The notes: generated by a model from the letters alone, not told the origin. A stretch of DNA of 64,000 nt from Flavobacteriaceae bacterium EG-1 (GCF_009649685.1 NZ_WJPK01000001.1:128760-192759), one strand, 5' to 3'. Shown: positions 35,183 through 44,936, counted from the stretch's first letter. Numbers and translations: made by a program.

Positions 35183-37597
35183 TTAAAAATTATTAAGTAT
35201 GTAATTCAGTTTTAAATAAAAAGCTCGTCCTGGTTTTTGTACAGATAGATTGTCATAAACAGCTTGGTCATATATATTTTTGACATCAAAGCTCATTACA
35301 AAATTCTTTTTAGGAAACACATAACTTAAACCAAAGTCATGCGATACCTGTTCAGGAATTAAAAAAGCTTCTTCTCCTGTTGTATTGGTTCCTGCTGCGA
35401 ACTTATACGCAAATTCATCGGTATAATAGGCGTTATAAAAAAGGTTTAGGAGCGATTTTGTTTGAATAAAATTCTTTAGTGCATAGCGTAAACCGGTGTT
35501 CATTGTGAACAAGGGTACGTTAGGTACATTGGCCTCAACACCCGAATTTACCGTGGTGAGGCTCATGCGAGTTAGGTTAAAATTAAAGCCTAGATTGTTG
35601 TTATAGGTGTAATTAAACTCGGCTTCTACACCCTTAGATTCGGCTGTGTTTTCTAAATTGGTGTATTGCACAAATTCATTACTTTCTCTGAGCCCATCTG
35701 CATTTGGGGGTAAACCAATTCTATTTTCTATATTTCTTGCAAAGAAATTCGTGGCAAGGGTAAATCCGTGTTTTTTAAAGTTGAATTTTCCCAGTCGAAA
35801 ACCAAGATTTATATTGTTACTGGTTTCTGGTTGTATCGTAATGTTGGGTAGTAAATTATCGCCAGCATCTCCAAAAACTTCATTTTCACTGGGTAATCGA
35901 ATGGCTTTTTCAGCTGAAACTAATAATGTGATATCGGGTATGATAATGTATGAAGTAGCAAAACCGTATCCTGTGTAATCTTTATTACTCTGGTAAACCT
36001 CATCTATAACTTCTGTCGCATTTTCATTAAATACGGGCTTAGTATTTAATACTTTTTGGAGATAATGTTTTCCAAAAGCATTTAGTTTAAACTTATTGTC
36101 AAACGCATTTAATTCATAACTTAAAGAGAATATATTTTTATAAAGGTCACTCGTTTGTTGAAAGGTGTTTTCTAGTAATGAAATCATTGCATCACTATCT
36201 TCTCTATCTATGCCATTGTAAGCATGGTTGAATAATATTTTGTGGTTGTTGTTTAGGCTAAATGACAATCCTGTTCGAACTGAAGATACTTTTCTTACGA
36301 TTTTAGCCAAAGTTGGACCGTTTTCATTTTGTGAACCCCAAATAAAATCGAGATAATCGCCATTAATACCTATTCTTCTTTCTCCAGTCCAATTGTATTG
36401 TTCGGCAACAGTATCGTTAATAATTCTGTTACGTTTACCATATACCCCATTAATATTGATGTCAAGCCCATCAATAAAAAGATTTTTCTTTTGATAGGTT
36501 AAATTACCGAGTACGGCATCCGATTCTAAAAAGCGTCCTTTGTAAGGAAGTTTGGTTACAAAGGCACCGTGTTGCGCTTCATTGTATTCATCTGAAGCCG
36601 TTAAACCAACTAAAAATTGATCCGCCCATTTAACATCAGTAAATCCAATCTGAACCAATCCACCAGTAGACCTATAAGCATCGTTAAATCTTCGGGCAAC
36701 AATAGGGGTTTCTACTCCGTTTGGAGCAATATCTACTATAGTTTTTCCCCAAATTTTATAATCGTTATCGGAATAGTTATAAAAAGCAGAAGCCTTTACC
36801 GTAAATCCGGTTTTATCAAATCTGTAAGAACCGTTTATGTTTGCTTGTGTAGTGTTGAAGGAACCGTAAGAAATAGAGGCGTTTAAACTATTCTTGGCAC
36901 CTTTGTGAAGTACAATATTAATGGCTCCACCAATAGCATCGCTAGATAAATGCCCAGGAACCACTCCTTTGTATACTTCTATGTTTTTAATCATAGATGG
37001 TGGAATACTATTAAGACTATATGAAGAACCGTACATAGAAATAGGAATTCCATCAATAAAAATGCTAACGGACCTTCCTGATAACCCATTTAAACTGTAC
37101 TCTACGTTTGCCCCTAAGCCTCCGTTTTGTCTTATTTTTACACCAACTGTTGTGTTTAGTAATTCATTGGTCTGGATGCTTCTAAGACCAGCTTCTTTAG
37201 TTTCAATTGCATTTACGGCGAATCCTTTAGTCTCAAGTGCTGTTTTATTTGATTTGCCATTTACGGTTACTTCATCTAAATTTTCAACATTTTCATTTAG
37301 GGTAAAATCTATTTTAAGTTTTCGTTTGTTTTTATTTATTTCTACGGACTTTGTAACTGTATTGTATCCTATAAATGAAACCACAATACTATATTTTCCA
37401 TACGCTATATTAGGTATAGTATATAGTCCAAGATCATTAGTTAAAACACCCATTTTTTTGCCTTTTACGATAACATTAGCAAAGGGTAGGGGATTTCCTG
37501 AAGCATCATTTACCCTGCCTGTAATTGTACAAAGGGTCTCTTGACTGGTAGCTGAAAACAGTATTAATAGTGTAAATGCAGTGATTAGGTTCTTCAT
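35183..37597 (-). CDS. TonB-dependent receptor, probable siderophore receptor
   Basis: 804 residues from the ATG giving the signal peptide MKNLITAFTLLILFSATSQ; a 56-codon upstream extension is rejected because it lacks signal character and covers the regulatory region. A CarboxypepD_reg-like domain (about 27-105, GRVNDASGNPLPFANVIVKGKK) is followed by a plug domain (about 120-230, with VYKGVVPGHLSSDAIGGAINIVL) and a 22-strand barrel ending in LNYILNNF. It imports a ligand through the outer membrane using TonB energy. The gene set (DUF4374, PepSY reductase, PchR-like regulator) points to a ferric siderophore. The SusD partner of sugar systems is absent. Confidence 0.93.
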   Translation of the reverse strand: MKNLITAFTLLILFSATSQETLCTITGRVNDASGNPLPFANVIVKGKKMGVLTNDLGLYTIPNIAYGKYSIVVSFIGYNTVTKSVEINKNKRKLKIDFTLNENVENLDEVTVNGKSNKTALETKGFAVNAIETKEAGLRSIQTNELLNTTVGVKIRQNGGLGANVEYSLNGLSGRSVSIFIDGIPISMYGSSYSLNSIPPSMIKNIEVYKGVVPGHLSSDAIGGAINIVLHKGAKNSLNASISYGSFNTTQANINGSYRFDKTGFTVKASAFYNYSDNDYKIWGKTIVDIAPNGVETPIVARRFNDAYRSTGGLVQIGFTDVKWADQFLVGLTASDEYNEAQHGAFVTKLPYKGRFLESDAVLGNLTYQKKNLFIDGLDININGVYGKRNRIINDTVAEQYNWTGERRIGINGDYLDFIWGSQNENGPTLAKIVRKVSSVRTGLSFSLNNNHKILFNHAYNGIDREDSDAMISLLENTFQQTSDLYKNIFSLSYELNAFDNKFKLNAFGKHYLQKVLNTKPVFNENATEVIDEVYQSNKDYTGYGFATSYIIIPDITLLVSAEKAIRLPSENEVFGDAGDNLLPNITIQPETSNNINLGFRLGKFNFKKHGFTLATNFFARNIENRIGLPPNADGLRESNEFVQYTNLENTAESKGVEAEFNYTYNNNLGFNFNLTRMSLTTVNSGVEANVPNVPLFTMNTGLRYALKNFIQTKSLLNLFYNAYYTDEFAYKFAAGTNTTGEEAFLIPEQVSHDFGLSYVFPKKNFVMSFDVKNIYDQAVYDNLSVQKPGRAFYLKLNYILNNF

Positions 37598-37627
37598 TAA
37601 TTCAAAAAAGGTGTTATCTTTATTAAG

Positions 37628-37640
37628 ATTTAGTCTAAAT
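37628..37640. promoter_or_regulatory. Candidate operator in the TonB receptor/AraC divergent region
   Basis: Perfect 6-1-6 inverted repeat ATTTAG-T-CTAAAT, 31 bases upstream of the TonB receptor start and 79 bases before the AraC start. A TATATTTG -7 element for the regulator lies at 37644-37651. The site may bind an iron-dependent repressor or the AraC regulator. Confidence 0.5.
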
Positions 37641-37718
37641 AAATATATTTGCAAATCTAAAGCAGGAATGTATGCTGAAGTACCGTGAAAAGAATTTTTA
37701 CTTACGCAAAAAGAAGTA

Positions 37719-38714
37719 ATGGATAAGGGGGTAAAAAATGATGCTAATGCTAGAATGTTGCACAAAAAAGTGGATGCTAAAAAGTTGTTTGAAGATTCCT
37801 ATTTAGAAAATTCTGTTCAGTTTAATGTAGTTGAGATAGTTAGTAGTGAGGGTGTTATGTTAATTGGTGGGATTGATGATGCCGACACCTCACAACTTGT
37901 TGCGTTTGATTCGGAAATTAGAGTAAGTTGCGACGAACCTATTATTAAAATTCATTTTTCGTTAGAAGGTACATATTCTTTCCAACCTTTAAGTCATATC
38001 GATTATTATGTTCAAATTCCTGAGAACCATTGCAATATGTGTTATTGTCCAACAAAAGATCGCAAAGATTTTATATTTAATAATACTACCAGGATTTTTG
38101 AAATTTATTTAAAACCTAGCAGCTTAAAAGAACTTTTGGGTGCCGAATACAACCATTCTTTTGGTAAGTTAAAAGCTGCTGTTGCGAACTCGAATTCATA
38201 CGTCTTATGGGATAAGAGTAAATTTATACCACCAAATTTGCGTAGTAAAATTAATGAGATCATACAGTGTCCGTATAAAGGGGAAATTCAGAAAAAATAT
38301 CTGGAAAGTAAACTAACGGTACTCATTATAGATTTTTTGATGGGTAGACAAACCGCTGCATTGTCAAAAGCGAAAGTTAAATTGCTGAATGCAGATTATT
38401 TGTCATTGGTTAAGGTAGAAGCACATATTAGAAATAATTTAAAGGCACCCCTTAAAATTTTGGATCTCGCTGAAATTGCGGGCTTTAATGCAACCAAGCT
38501 AAAGCGCGATTTTAAGAAAGTATATGGAGTTCCGGTTTATAAGTACATTACAGCTTTACGCATGGAATTTGCAAAAAGTTTAATTATTCAAGAAAATGCG
38601 ACCATAGCACAGGCCGCTTATGAGGTTGGGTATAGCAATCCGCAACATTTCACCACGGCTTTTAAAAGAACAATGGGGTATTTGCCCAGTGAATTAAAAT
38701 CTGTTAATTCATAA
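37719..38714 (+). CDS. AraC-family transcriptional regulator, PchR-like
   Basis: 331 residues. The C-terminal 100 residues hold the two helix-turn-helix units of AraC proteins (LKILDLAEIAGFNATKLKRDFKKVYGVPVYKYI, then TIAQAAYEVGYSNPQHFTTAFKRTMGYLPSELK). The N-terminal half, including the IIQCPYKGEIQKKYLESK stretch before the HTH, resembles PchR-type regulators that sense ferric siderophores and activate the receptor gene. It is divergent from the TonB receptor with 121 bases between the starts. The effector is inferred. Confidence 0.9.
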   Translation: MDKGVKNDANARMLHKKVDAKKLFEDSYLENSVQFNVVEIVSSEGVMLIGGIDDADTSQLVAFDSEIRVSCDEPIIKIHFSLEGTYSFQPLSHIDYYVQIPENHCNMCYCPTKDRKDFIFNNTTRIFEIYLKPSSLKELLGAEYNHSFGKLKAAVANSNSYVLWDKSKFIPPNLRSKINEIIQCPYKGEIQKKYLESKLTVLIIDFLMGRQTAALSKAKVKLLNADYLSLVKVEAHIRNNLKAPLKILDLAEIAGFNATKLKRDFKKVYGVPVYKYITALRMEFAKSLIIQENATIAQAAYEVGYSNPQHFTTAFKRTMGYLPSELKSVNS

Positions 38715-38754
38715 TTTTAATTGTTATTGTGCAAAGTTTAAAAGTCAGTAAAAA

Positions 38755-39549
38755 CTACTTTACTAATAATTCTAGAATATGTTCAACACCGTTTTCATCA
38801 TTACTGAGCGTTTCATAATTAGCAGCCTTTTTTACATTGGGATGTGCATTTTTCATGGCAAAACTAAAATCGGCTAATGCTAACATTTCAAGGTCATTAT
38901 TAAAATCACCAAAAACCATAGTCTCTGCCTGCGTAATATTATATTTTTTCTGAATTATATCAATGGTATAACCTTTATTAGCATTAGGACTAGAAATATC
39001 TACCCAATTCTCTCCTGATACTTTTACTTTTAAATCACCTTCTAAATGTTTCACGTAAGGATAGATATGTTTTTCCGAACTTTCAAAATGGTAAATTGCT
39101 ATTTTAATTATTTCACCTTCATGATTTTTTAGTTCATCCAATAAGGTGTACTCGGTGTAGTATTCTTTGAGTTTATTTACAAATTCTGGTGATGCATTGC
39201 TTAAAAAAGCATTGTTTTTACTACATAATACAGGATGAACGTTAGGTACATCATTTAAAAGATGTAGAATTTCTCTTTTTGATGTATCAGACATAGGTGT
39301 TGAAATAATCTCGGTATTATTTTGCATTGCAAAACCACCATTTTCAGCAACAATAATTATCTCATCCTTAATAGGCCCTAATTTATCTATTATGCTATTG
39401 TATTGTCTTCCACTTGCAGCAACAAAAAGAATTCCTTTCTTCTTTAATTCTTCATATAACTCAAAAAAACGGTCGCTCACCTCATGATTCGAATTCAATA
39501 ATGTGCCATCCATATCAGTGACAACCATTTTTATTTTTGAAAAATCCAT
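38755..39549 (-). CDS. HAD-superfamily hydrolase, Cof type (IIB)
   Basis: 264 residues. Motif I DMDGTLLNS near residues 12-20 carries the nucleophile and acid/base aspartates, motif II is AASGR, and motif IV VFGDFNNDLEML carries the metal-binding aspartates. The IIB cap lies between. Cof-type HADs are cytosolic phosphatases of sugar phosphates, nucleotides or flavin precursors. Monocistronic and convergent with the AraC gene; the substrate is unknown. Confidence 0.93.
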   Translation of the reverse strand: MDFSKIKMVVTDMDGTLLNSNHEVSDRFFELYEELKKKGILFVAASGRQYNSIIDKLGPIKDEIIIVAENGGFAMQNNTEIISTPMSDTSKREILHLLNDVPNVHPVLCSKNNAFLSNASPEFVNKLKEYYTEYTLLDELKNHEGEIIKIAIYHFESSEKHIYPYVKHLEGDLKVKVSGENWVDISSPNANKGYTIDIIQKKYNITQAETMVFGDFNNDLEMLALADFSFAMKNAHPNVKKAANYETLSNDENGVEHILELLVK

Positions 39550-39771
39550 ATAGTATAAATTTGAAGTTGCAAAGGTATTTTATAAAGCTCGATAAGCATT
39601 GCAGTTTTCAATTTAAAGTTATACAGCGGTCTTAAAGTATTCTAACTAATGGGTAATCCTATTACTTTCATACTTCTTTAGAATAATTTAACAAAAAAGT
39701 AAGTAGGTGGTGTTAAACCAAATGAGTTGCTGAAGGTCTTAGGTGTAAATAGCTTTAAACTTCCATTAAAA

Positions 39772-40668
39772 ATGAAAAAACTTATACTTTCAATTATTTC
39801 CGTAATACTGTTTATTGCATCAGTAAATGCACAAGATTTTCAAGGGAAAGCAATTTATCAAACAAAAACTTCAATCGGTGAATTTAGAGGGAGACCAGAT
39901 ATGTCTGAAGCTCAACGTAAACGAATGATGGAGCGAATTAAAAAAGCTTCAGAAAAAACTTTTGAACTTACATTCGATAAAACTACGGCTACATATATTA
40001 AAGAAGAAGTGCTGGAGGCACCAAGTTCAGATGGTGGTGGTCGTGGTCGTTTTAGGTTTAATTCTTCAGATGACGGAAAATTGTATAAAAACATACAGGA
40101 AAAAAGCTATTCAAAAGAGGCTGAGATGTTTGGTAAAGTTTTTTTAATTAAAGATGAGTTGAAAACATTCAATTGGGTTATGGGCTCAGAATCCAAAAAA
40201 ATTGGGAATTATACGGCATATAAAGCAACAGCAGTAATCCCAAAGGATACAGCTAGTGTTCAAAGTCAATTTGAGAAAATAAGAAAAGAACGAGAAAAAG
40301 AGCGCAGAAAGGAAAGAGGGGAGGAAATCGAAGAACAAACAGAAGCTGATGTTTTAAATGCTGATGGGGCTAAGGATGAGGTAATTACGGCTTGGTTTAC
40401 ACCGGAAATACCAATTAGTAATGGGCCAGGAGAATATTGGGGTTTACCTGGCTTAATTTTAGAAGTTACTTCTGAAAAAACTGTTATTTTATGCACAAAA
40501 ATAGTTCTTAATTCTGATGAAAAAGTTGCTATTGTCGCTCCTAAAAAAGGCAAGGAGATTAATCAAGCAGATTATGATGAATTATTAATAAAGAAAATGG
40601 AAGAAATGGCTGAGCGCTTTAGAGGAGGTAATCGTGGTGGCGGTAGACCTGGTGGGCGAGGTAACTAA
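39772..40668 (+). CDS. GLPGLI family secreted protein
   Basis: 298 residues from the ATG that gives the signal peptide MKKLILSIISVILFIASVNA; a start 15 codons upstream is unlikely. The family hallmark GLPGLI is present exactly (WGLPGLILEVTSEK), preceded by the conserved TAWFTPEIPISNGPGEYW. A lysine/glutamate-rich helix (KIRKEREKERRKERGEE) sits in the middle and the tail is Gly/Arg rich (RGGNRGGGRPGGRGN), which is unusual. GLPGLI proteins are a Bacteroidota family of unknown role usually encoded before a TonB-type outer-membrane protein, as here (39 bases). Confidence 0.92.
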   Translation: MKKLILSIISVILFIASVNAQDFQGKAIYQTKTSIGEFRGRPDMSEAQRKRMMERIKKASEKTFELTFDKTTATYIKEEVLEAPSSDGGGRGRFRFNSSDDGKLYKNIQEKSYSKEAEMFGKVFLIKDELKTFNWVMGSESKKIGNYTAYKATAVIPKDTASVQSQFEKIRKEREKERRKERGEEIEEQTEADVLNADGAKDEVITAWFTPEIPISNGPGEYWGLPGLILEVTSEKTVILCTKIVLNSDEKVAIVAPKKGKEINQADYDELLIKKMEEMAERFRGGNRGGGRPGGRGN

Positions 40669-40707
40669 GTTTTTATTTTTTTTCTTGAATTAACAATAGT
40701 ATTATAA

Positions 40708-43401
40708 ATGAGCAATATTCATCGATTAAGAGCCTTGGTGTTACCTGTGTTTTTGGTACTATACTCTTTAGCTTCGGCACAAAATATTACAATAACCGGA
40801 ACGGTTAAAGACAGTCTGGGAACTGCATTAGAAATGGCGAATGTTGTGGCTGTAAATTCTGAAACTAAAGGACTTGATGGTTTTGGAATTACAAATCAAA
40901 ATGGAGAATATAAAATTAGTGTAAAGGAGAATTCTAAATATAATTTAAAATTTAGCTATTTAGGTTTTCAACCTAAGGAATTAATAATTGAGATTGAAGA
41001 GTCTGATTTACAACGCGATGTTGTTTTATTAGAACAAACAGAAAATTTAGACGAAGTTGAGGTGGTATATGAAATGCCTGTTACCATTAAGGGAGATACC
41101 ATTGTGTATGACACTGATGCATTTTCTACAGGTACAGAAAAAAAACTTGAGGATGTTTTAAAGAATTTACCTGGTGTAGAGGTTAATGACGATGGAGAGA
41201 TAGAAGTTGAGGGTAAAACTGTCTCTAAAGTAATGGTTAATGGTAAAGATTTTTTTGATGGAGATTCTAAACTTGCTGCTAAAAATATTCCGGCCAATGC
41301 ACTGGATAAGGTAGAGGTGTTGCGAAATTTTAATGATGTATCGCAACTTAAAGGGGTGACAAATAATCAAGACAATGTTGCACTAAATATTAAATTAAAA
41401 GAAGGTAAAGAGCGTTTTTGGTTTGGCGAAATAACAGGTGGTATAGGTTTAGATGAGCGCTATTTAGCACACCCAAAACTATTTTATTATAGTCCTAAGT
41501 ATAGTGTTAATATTCTTACCGATTTTAATAACATAGGAGAATTACCATTTACTTCTCGCGATTATAGAAATTTCACAGGAGGTTTTAGAAGTAGAACTGG
41601 AAATACAGGCACTAATTTTTCTGTTGGCGATGGTGGCCTAGGGCTATCTCAACTTCAAAACAATAAGGCAAAAGAAATTAGTTCAAAGTTTGGCGCTGTT
41701 AGTTTTAGTTATGCTCCAAGTGCTACTTTAGATTTAAGTGGTTTTGCAATATATTCTTATAACAATACAGCATTAGAAACCTTAACTAGCAGAACTTTTA
41801 TAAGTACAAACCAAAATGAAGTGACTACAACTAGTACTGATCAAACTTCTAGTTTAGGTTTGTTAAAACTTAGCGGTGGTTATAATCCTAATGACAAGTT
41901 ACATGCTGAATATGATGTTTTGGCAAAGTTTTCAGATGAGGACGAAGATGTAAGTACACTATCTGTTGCTGATGTTACGGATCAAATTTTTCAAAATAAA
42001 AGGCAAACACCTTCTAGTGTTAAGCAAAATGCGAATTTCTATTATACTGTTGATGAAAAGAATATTTTAGCGTTAGAAGCTGAATATTTATATCAAAATG
42101 AAGATCCATTTTATAATGCAATTCGTGAAATTCAACCTTTTACAAGTGTATTACCTTTAGATACTTCTGTGTCGGCATTTAATATAAATCAAGACCGCAA
42201 AATTAAGACCAATAAATTGGTGTTAAAAGGAGATTATTACTACATAACTGGTCCAAAAAGTAATCTGAATTTTACGGCAGGAACAACGCAAAGTAGTCAG
42301 CAATTTAATTCTTCAATATTTCAAATTTTAGATGATGATACAGAATTGACTTTTTCGGATACAGATTTAGTTAATGATGTTGAATACGCTTTTTCTGATA
42401 TTTACGCAGGTATACATTATAAAGTAATAGCAGGTAAGTTTACTATAAACCCTGGTGTATTGGCACACAGTTATAAAGCAACGAATACGCAATTAGGTAC
42501 TTCAGTAGCTGATGATTTAGTGAATGTTGTTCCAGATTTGTTTGTGAACTATCAATTTAAACAATCTGAAAATTTAAGATTTAATTATAATGTAACCAGA
42601 CAATTTTCTGATATCGATAAGTTTGCTAGTGCATATATTTTTAATAATTACAACTCATTATATCAAGGAAATAGAGATTTGGAAAGTGCCTTGTTTCATA
42701 ATCTGTCATTAAACTTTTTCAGTTTTAATATGTTTAGTATGCAAAACATATTTGCAAATATTACATACAATAAGCGTATCGATGCATTTAAAAATAATAG
42801 TACTATTACTGGAATAAATCAAGTAGGTAGTACTATTAATTCTAACCTTGAAGATGAAGTGTTAAGTGGTAGTGGAAATTTTCAACGAACATTTGGTAGA
42901 ATAAAAGTTAGTACACGAGCAGGCCTATCTTATTCAAAATTAAATAATATTGTAAATGAGACTCCTAGAATTTCAGAATCATTTACTCAAAATTATATAG
43001 CATCTCTGGCAAGTAGTTTCAAAAATGCGCCAAATTTAGAGGTGGGTTATAAGTATGCAATCAATAATTATGATAATGGTGGTGTGGCATCAACCTTTTA
43101 TACCCAAACTCCGTATGCTGAATTTGATGCTGCATTTTTAAAGAGTTTTATATTTTTAGCAGATTTTAATTATTATCATTATTATGATAAGGCCGATACA
43201 GTAAATAATGAGTATGCATTTTTGAATTCAAGTTTAACATATCAAAAACAAGATAGTAAATGGGAGTATGCCATTGAAGTTACTAACCTTTTAAATAATG
43301 AAGAGCTAAACCAAGATAGTTTTAATGAATTATTTTTTAGCACTTCAAGCTATGTTGTTCAACCTCGCTATGTTATGTTAAAGGTTAAATATAATCTTTA
43401 A
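40708..43401 (+). CDS. TonB-dependent receptor-like outer-membrane beta-barrel protein
   Basis: 897 residues. The signal peptide ends SLASAQ. A CarboxypepD_reg-like domain (about 27-105, GTVKDSLGTALEMANVVAV) and a plug-like segment follow (about 140-240, VLKNLPGVEVNDDGEIEVEGKTVSKVMVNGKDFF), then a long beta-barrel ending VMLKVKYNL. It belongs to the outer-membrane beta-barrel family that pairs with GLPGLI proteins. It probably transports or exports something across the outer membrane, but the ligand is unknown and no SusD partner is encoded. Co-transcribed with the GLPGLI gene. Confidence 0.9.
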   Translation: MSNIHRLRALVLPVFLVLYSLASAQNITITGTVKDSLGTALEMANVVAVNSETKGLDGFGITNQNGEYKISVKENSKYNLKFSYLGFQPKELIIEIEESDLQRDVVLLEQTENLDEVEVVYEMPVTIKGDTIVYDTDAFSTGTEKKLEDVLKNLPGVEVNDDGEIEVEGKTVSKVMVNGKDFFDGDSKLAAKNIPANALDKVEVLRNFNDVSQLKGVTNNQDNVALNIKLKEGKERFWFGEITGGIGLDERYLAHPKLFYYSPKYSVNILTDFNNIGELPFTSRDYRNFTGGFRSRTGNTGTNFSVGDGGLGLSQLQNNKAKEISSKFGAVSFSYAPSATLDLSGFAIYSYNNTALETLTSRTFISTNQNEVTTTSTDQTSSLGLLKLSGGYNPNDKLHAEYDVLAKFSDEDEDVSTLSVADVTDQIFQNKRQTPSSVKQNANFYYTVDEKNILALEAEYLYQNEDPFYNAIREIQPFTSVLPLDTSVSAFNINQDRKIKTNKLVLKGDYYYITGPKSNLNFTAGTTQSSQQFNSSIFQILDDDTELTFSDTDLVNDVEYAFSDIYAGIHYKVIAGKFTINPGVLAHSYKATNTQLGTSVADDLVNVVPDLFVNYQFKQSENLRFNYNVTRQFSDIDKFASAYIFNNYNSLYQGNRDLESALFHNLSLNFFSFNMFSMQNIFANITYNKRIDAFKNNSTITGINQVGSTINSNLEDEVLSGSGNFQRTFGRIKVSTRAGLSYSKLNNIVNETPRISESFTQNYIASLASSFKNAPNLEVGYKYAINNYDNGGVASTFYTQTPYAEFDAAFLKSFIFLADFNYYHYYDKADTVNNEYAFLNSSLTYQKQDSKWEYAIEVTNLLNNEELNQDSFNELFFSTSSYVVQPRYVMLKVKYNL

Positions 43402-43451
43402 CATTTTCGCACACTTTTTTAGTAGCAAAATTTATTTTGTAATTTTTCAAA

Positions 43452-43874
43452 ATGAAATTTTATCAAACTGAAATACGATTACCACCATACAAACGAGGTT
43501 TTCATTTAATTACGCAATTGATTTTACAAGAATTACCTGATTTGCATAAAGTTAACTCTGGAATGTTGCATGTGTTTATTAAACATACCTCAGCAAGTTT
43601 AACAATTAATGAGAATGCAGACGCAACTGTTAGAGCAGATTTTGAAAGTCATATGAACGTTTTGGTGCCTGAGAATGCTCCTTATTACCTTCATAATTAT
43701 GAAGGTTCTGATGACATGCCAGCGCATATTAAGTCATCTTTGATGGGTACTTCTGTTCAAATTCCAATTACGAAGGGAAAGTTAAACTTAGGAATTTGGC
43801 AAGGGGTTTATTTGTGCGAACATCGAAATTATGCATCTGGAAGAAATTTAGTAATTTCTGCTTTTGGGCTGTAA
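43452..43874 (+). CDS. YjbQ/UPF0047 family protein
   Basis: 140 residues, standard family length. The conserved FIKHTSASLTINENAD segment and the C-terminal LGIWQGVYLCEHR with histidines are present. Members are small cytosolic trimers; some have weak thiamine-phosphate synthase activity, though the physiological role is not settled. The gene follows the outer-membrane protein by 50 bases and precedes the EF-hand gene by 31 bases. Confidence 0.92.
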   Translation: MKFYQTEIRLPPYKRGFHLITQLILQELPDLHKVNSGMLHVFIKHTSASLTINENADATVRADFESHMNVLVPENAPYYLHNYEGSDDMPAHIKSSLMGTSVQIPITKGKLNLGIWQGVYLCEHRNYASGRNLVISAFGL

Positions 43875-43905
43875 AAGGTAATTTTAAAAATTAACATATA
43901 GGATA

Positions 43906-44178
43906 ATGGCTACCAAAGAAACTGTTTTAAATAAAATACAGATATTAATTACAAATAAGTTTGAAACACCTGAAGAGGCATTCGCATTTTTTGATGTTGA
44001 TAGCGATGGTAAATTAAAAAAGGCTGAAATTGTTCAATTGCTTAAAGAAGCTGAAATTTCTGGTTTTATTCGTGGTTTAGTAGGTTCAAAATTGATTGAA
44101 GGATATGATAAATCTGGTGATGAACTAATAGATTGGCAAGAGTTTAAATCTGCTGTTGATGAAATTAGTTTAACATAA
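43906..44178 (+). CDS. Small EF-hand protein
   Basis: 90 residues, no signal peptide, so probably cytosolic. Two EF-hand loops are visible: DVDSDGKLKKAE (30-41), with Asp at positions 1, 3 and 5, Gly at 6 and Glu at 12, and a second at 68-79 (D-S-D-L-E spacing in YDKSGDELIDWQEF). Helices flank both, giving a calmodulin-like pair. It is likely a calcium-binding protein; partner unknown. A terminator begins right after the stop. Confidence 0.88.
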   Translation: MATKETVLNKIQILITNKFETPEEAFAFFDVDSDGKLKKAEIVQLLKEAEISGFIRGLVGSKLIEGYDKSGDELIDWQEFKSAVDEISLT

Positions 44179-44179
44179 A

Positions 44180-44209
44180 AAAAGGGCTCTGTTTATACAG
44201 CGCCCTTTT
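44180..44209. terminator. Bidirectional intrinsic terminator
   Basis: The outer stem aaaagggc / gcccttt(t) and inner stem ctgt / acag form one hairpin with A/T runs on both sides, between the EF-hand gene and the convergent rplT. Confidence 0.85.
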
Positions 44210-44232
44210 AAAAGTGAGATGATATGTTATTT

Positions 44233-44577
44233 TTATTTTACTTTCTCTACAATTGCTTTAAAAGCCTCTGGGTGATTCATCGCTAAATCGGCAAGAACCT
44301 TTCTATTCAATTCAATACCGTTGGCTTTCACTTTTCCCATAAACTGAGAGTAAGACATTCCATGTAATCTAGCTCCCGCATTTATACGAGTAATCCACAA
44401 AGCACGGAAAGTACGTTTTTTGTTTCTTCTATCGCGGTAAGCATAAAGCATTGCTTTTTCTACTGCGTTTTTGGCTACCGTCCAAACGTTTTTACGTCTT
44501 CCGAAGTAACCTTTGGCTTGCTTCATCACCTTTTTTCTTCTGGCTCTTGAAGCTACTGCATTTACTGATCTTGGCAT
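44233..44577 (-). CDS. rplT: 50S ribosomal protein L20
   Basis: 114 residues, highly basic, starting [32 protein letters not shown], the canonical L20 opening. It is an early-assembly protein of the large subunit binding 23S rRNA. Last gene of thrS-infC-rpmI-rplT; a terminator at 44180-44209 follows. Confidence 0.98.
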   Translation of the reverse strand: MPRSVNAVASRARRKKVMKQAKGYFGRRKNVWTVAKNAVEKAMLYAYRDRRNKKRTFRALWITRINAGARLHGMSYSQFMGKVKANGIELNRKVLADLAMNHPEAFKAIVEKVK

Positions 44578-44669
44578 AATTTTTAATTTTTTGTAGTAGG
44601 CGGCACATTTATATGTACTCTTTTAATTGCCCAACTCCAGGGTTTATATTTAATTACCGATTAGAATAA

Positions 44670-44867
44670 TTACTTTAAACGTAATTGTTCTTTAATTCCG
44701 TTAACATCCGCATCGTGTACAAGACCCGAGTGGGTTAACGCAAGCTTACGCTTTTTAGATTTTTTAGTCAATATGTGACTTTTAAAAGCGTGCTTTCTTT
44801 TAATTTTTCCAGTACCTGTAAGCTTAAAACGCTTCTTAGCACTAGATTTTGTTTTCTGTTTAGGCAT
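44670..44867 (-). CDS. rpmI: 50S ribosomal protein L35
   Basis: 65 residues, very basic, with the typical [18 protein letters not shown] start and [23 protein letters not shown] core. Component of the large ribosomal subunit. A good Shine-Dalgarno (TAGGAGAA) precedes the ATG, stronger than is usual in this phylum, and a 12-base hairpin lies 35 bases upstream of the start. Confidence 0.98.
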   Translation of the reverse strand: MPKQKTKSSAKKRFKLTGTGKIKRKHAFKSHILTKKSKKRKLALTHSGLVHDADVNGIKEQLRLK

Positions 44868-44902
44868 TTTCTCCTATTTAATTATTAATCTCACTTATCA
44901 TG

Positions 44903-44936
44903 CTAAACGCTGCTCACATAAGTAAGCAGCGCTTAG
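44903..44936 (-). promoter_or_regulatory. Hairpin upstream of rpmI, candidate ribosomal-protein leader
   Basis: On the minus strand the arms CTAAGCGCTGCT and AGCAGCGTTTAG pair over 12 positions (one G-T) around a 10-base loop. No T-run follows, so it is not a terminator. In E. coli and B. subtilis L20 controls this operon through RNA structure in front of rpmI or infC; the same kind of role is inferred here. Confidence 0.6.

Noticed and set aside
36617-37544. Plus-strand frames of up to 207 codons opposite the TonB receptor
   Set aside because: They lie entirely inside a well-supported receptor gene; the translations show no recognisable domain.
37598-37765. 56-codon extension of the TonB receptor
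   Set aside because: It covers the divergent promoter region and overlaps the start of the AraC gene; the signal peptide begins at 37597.
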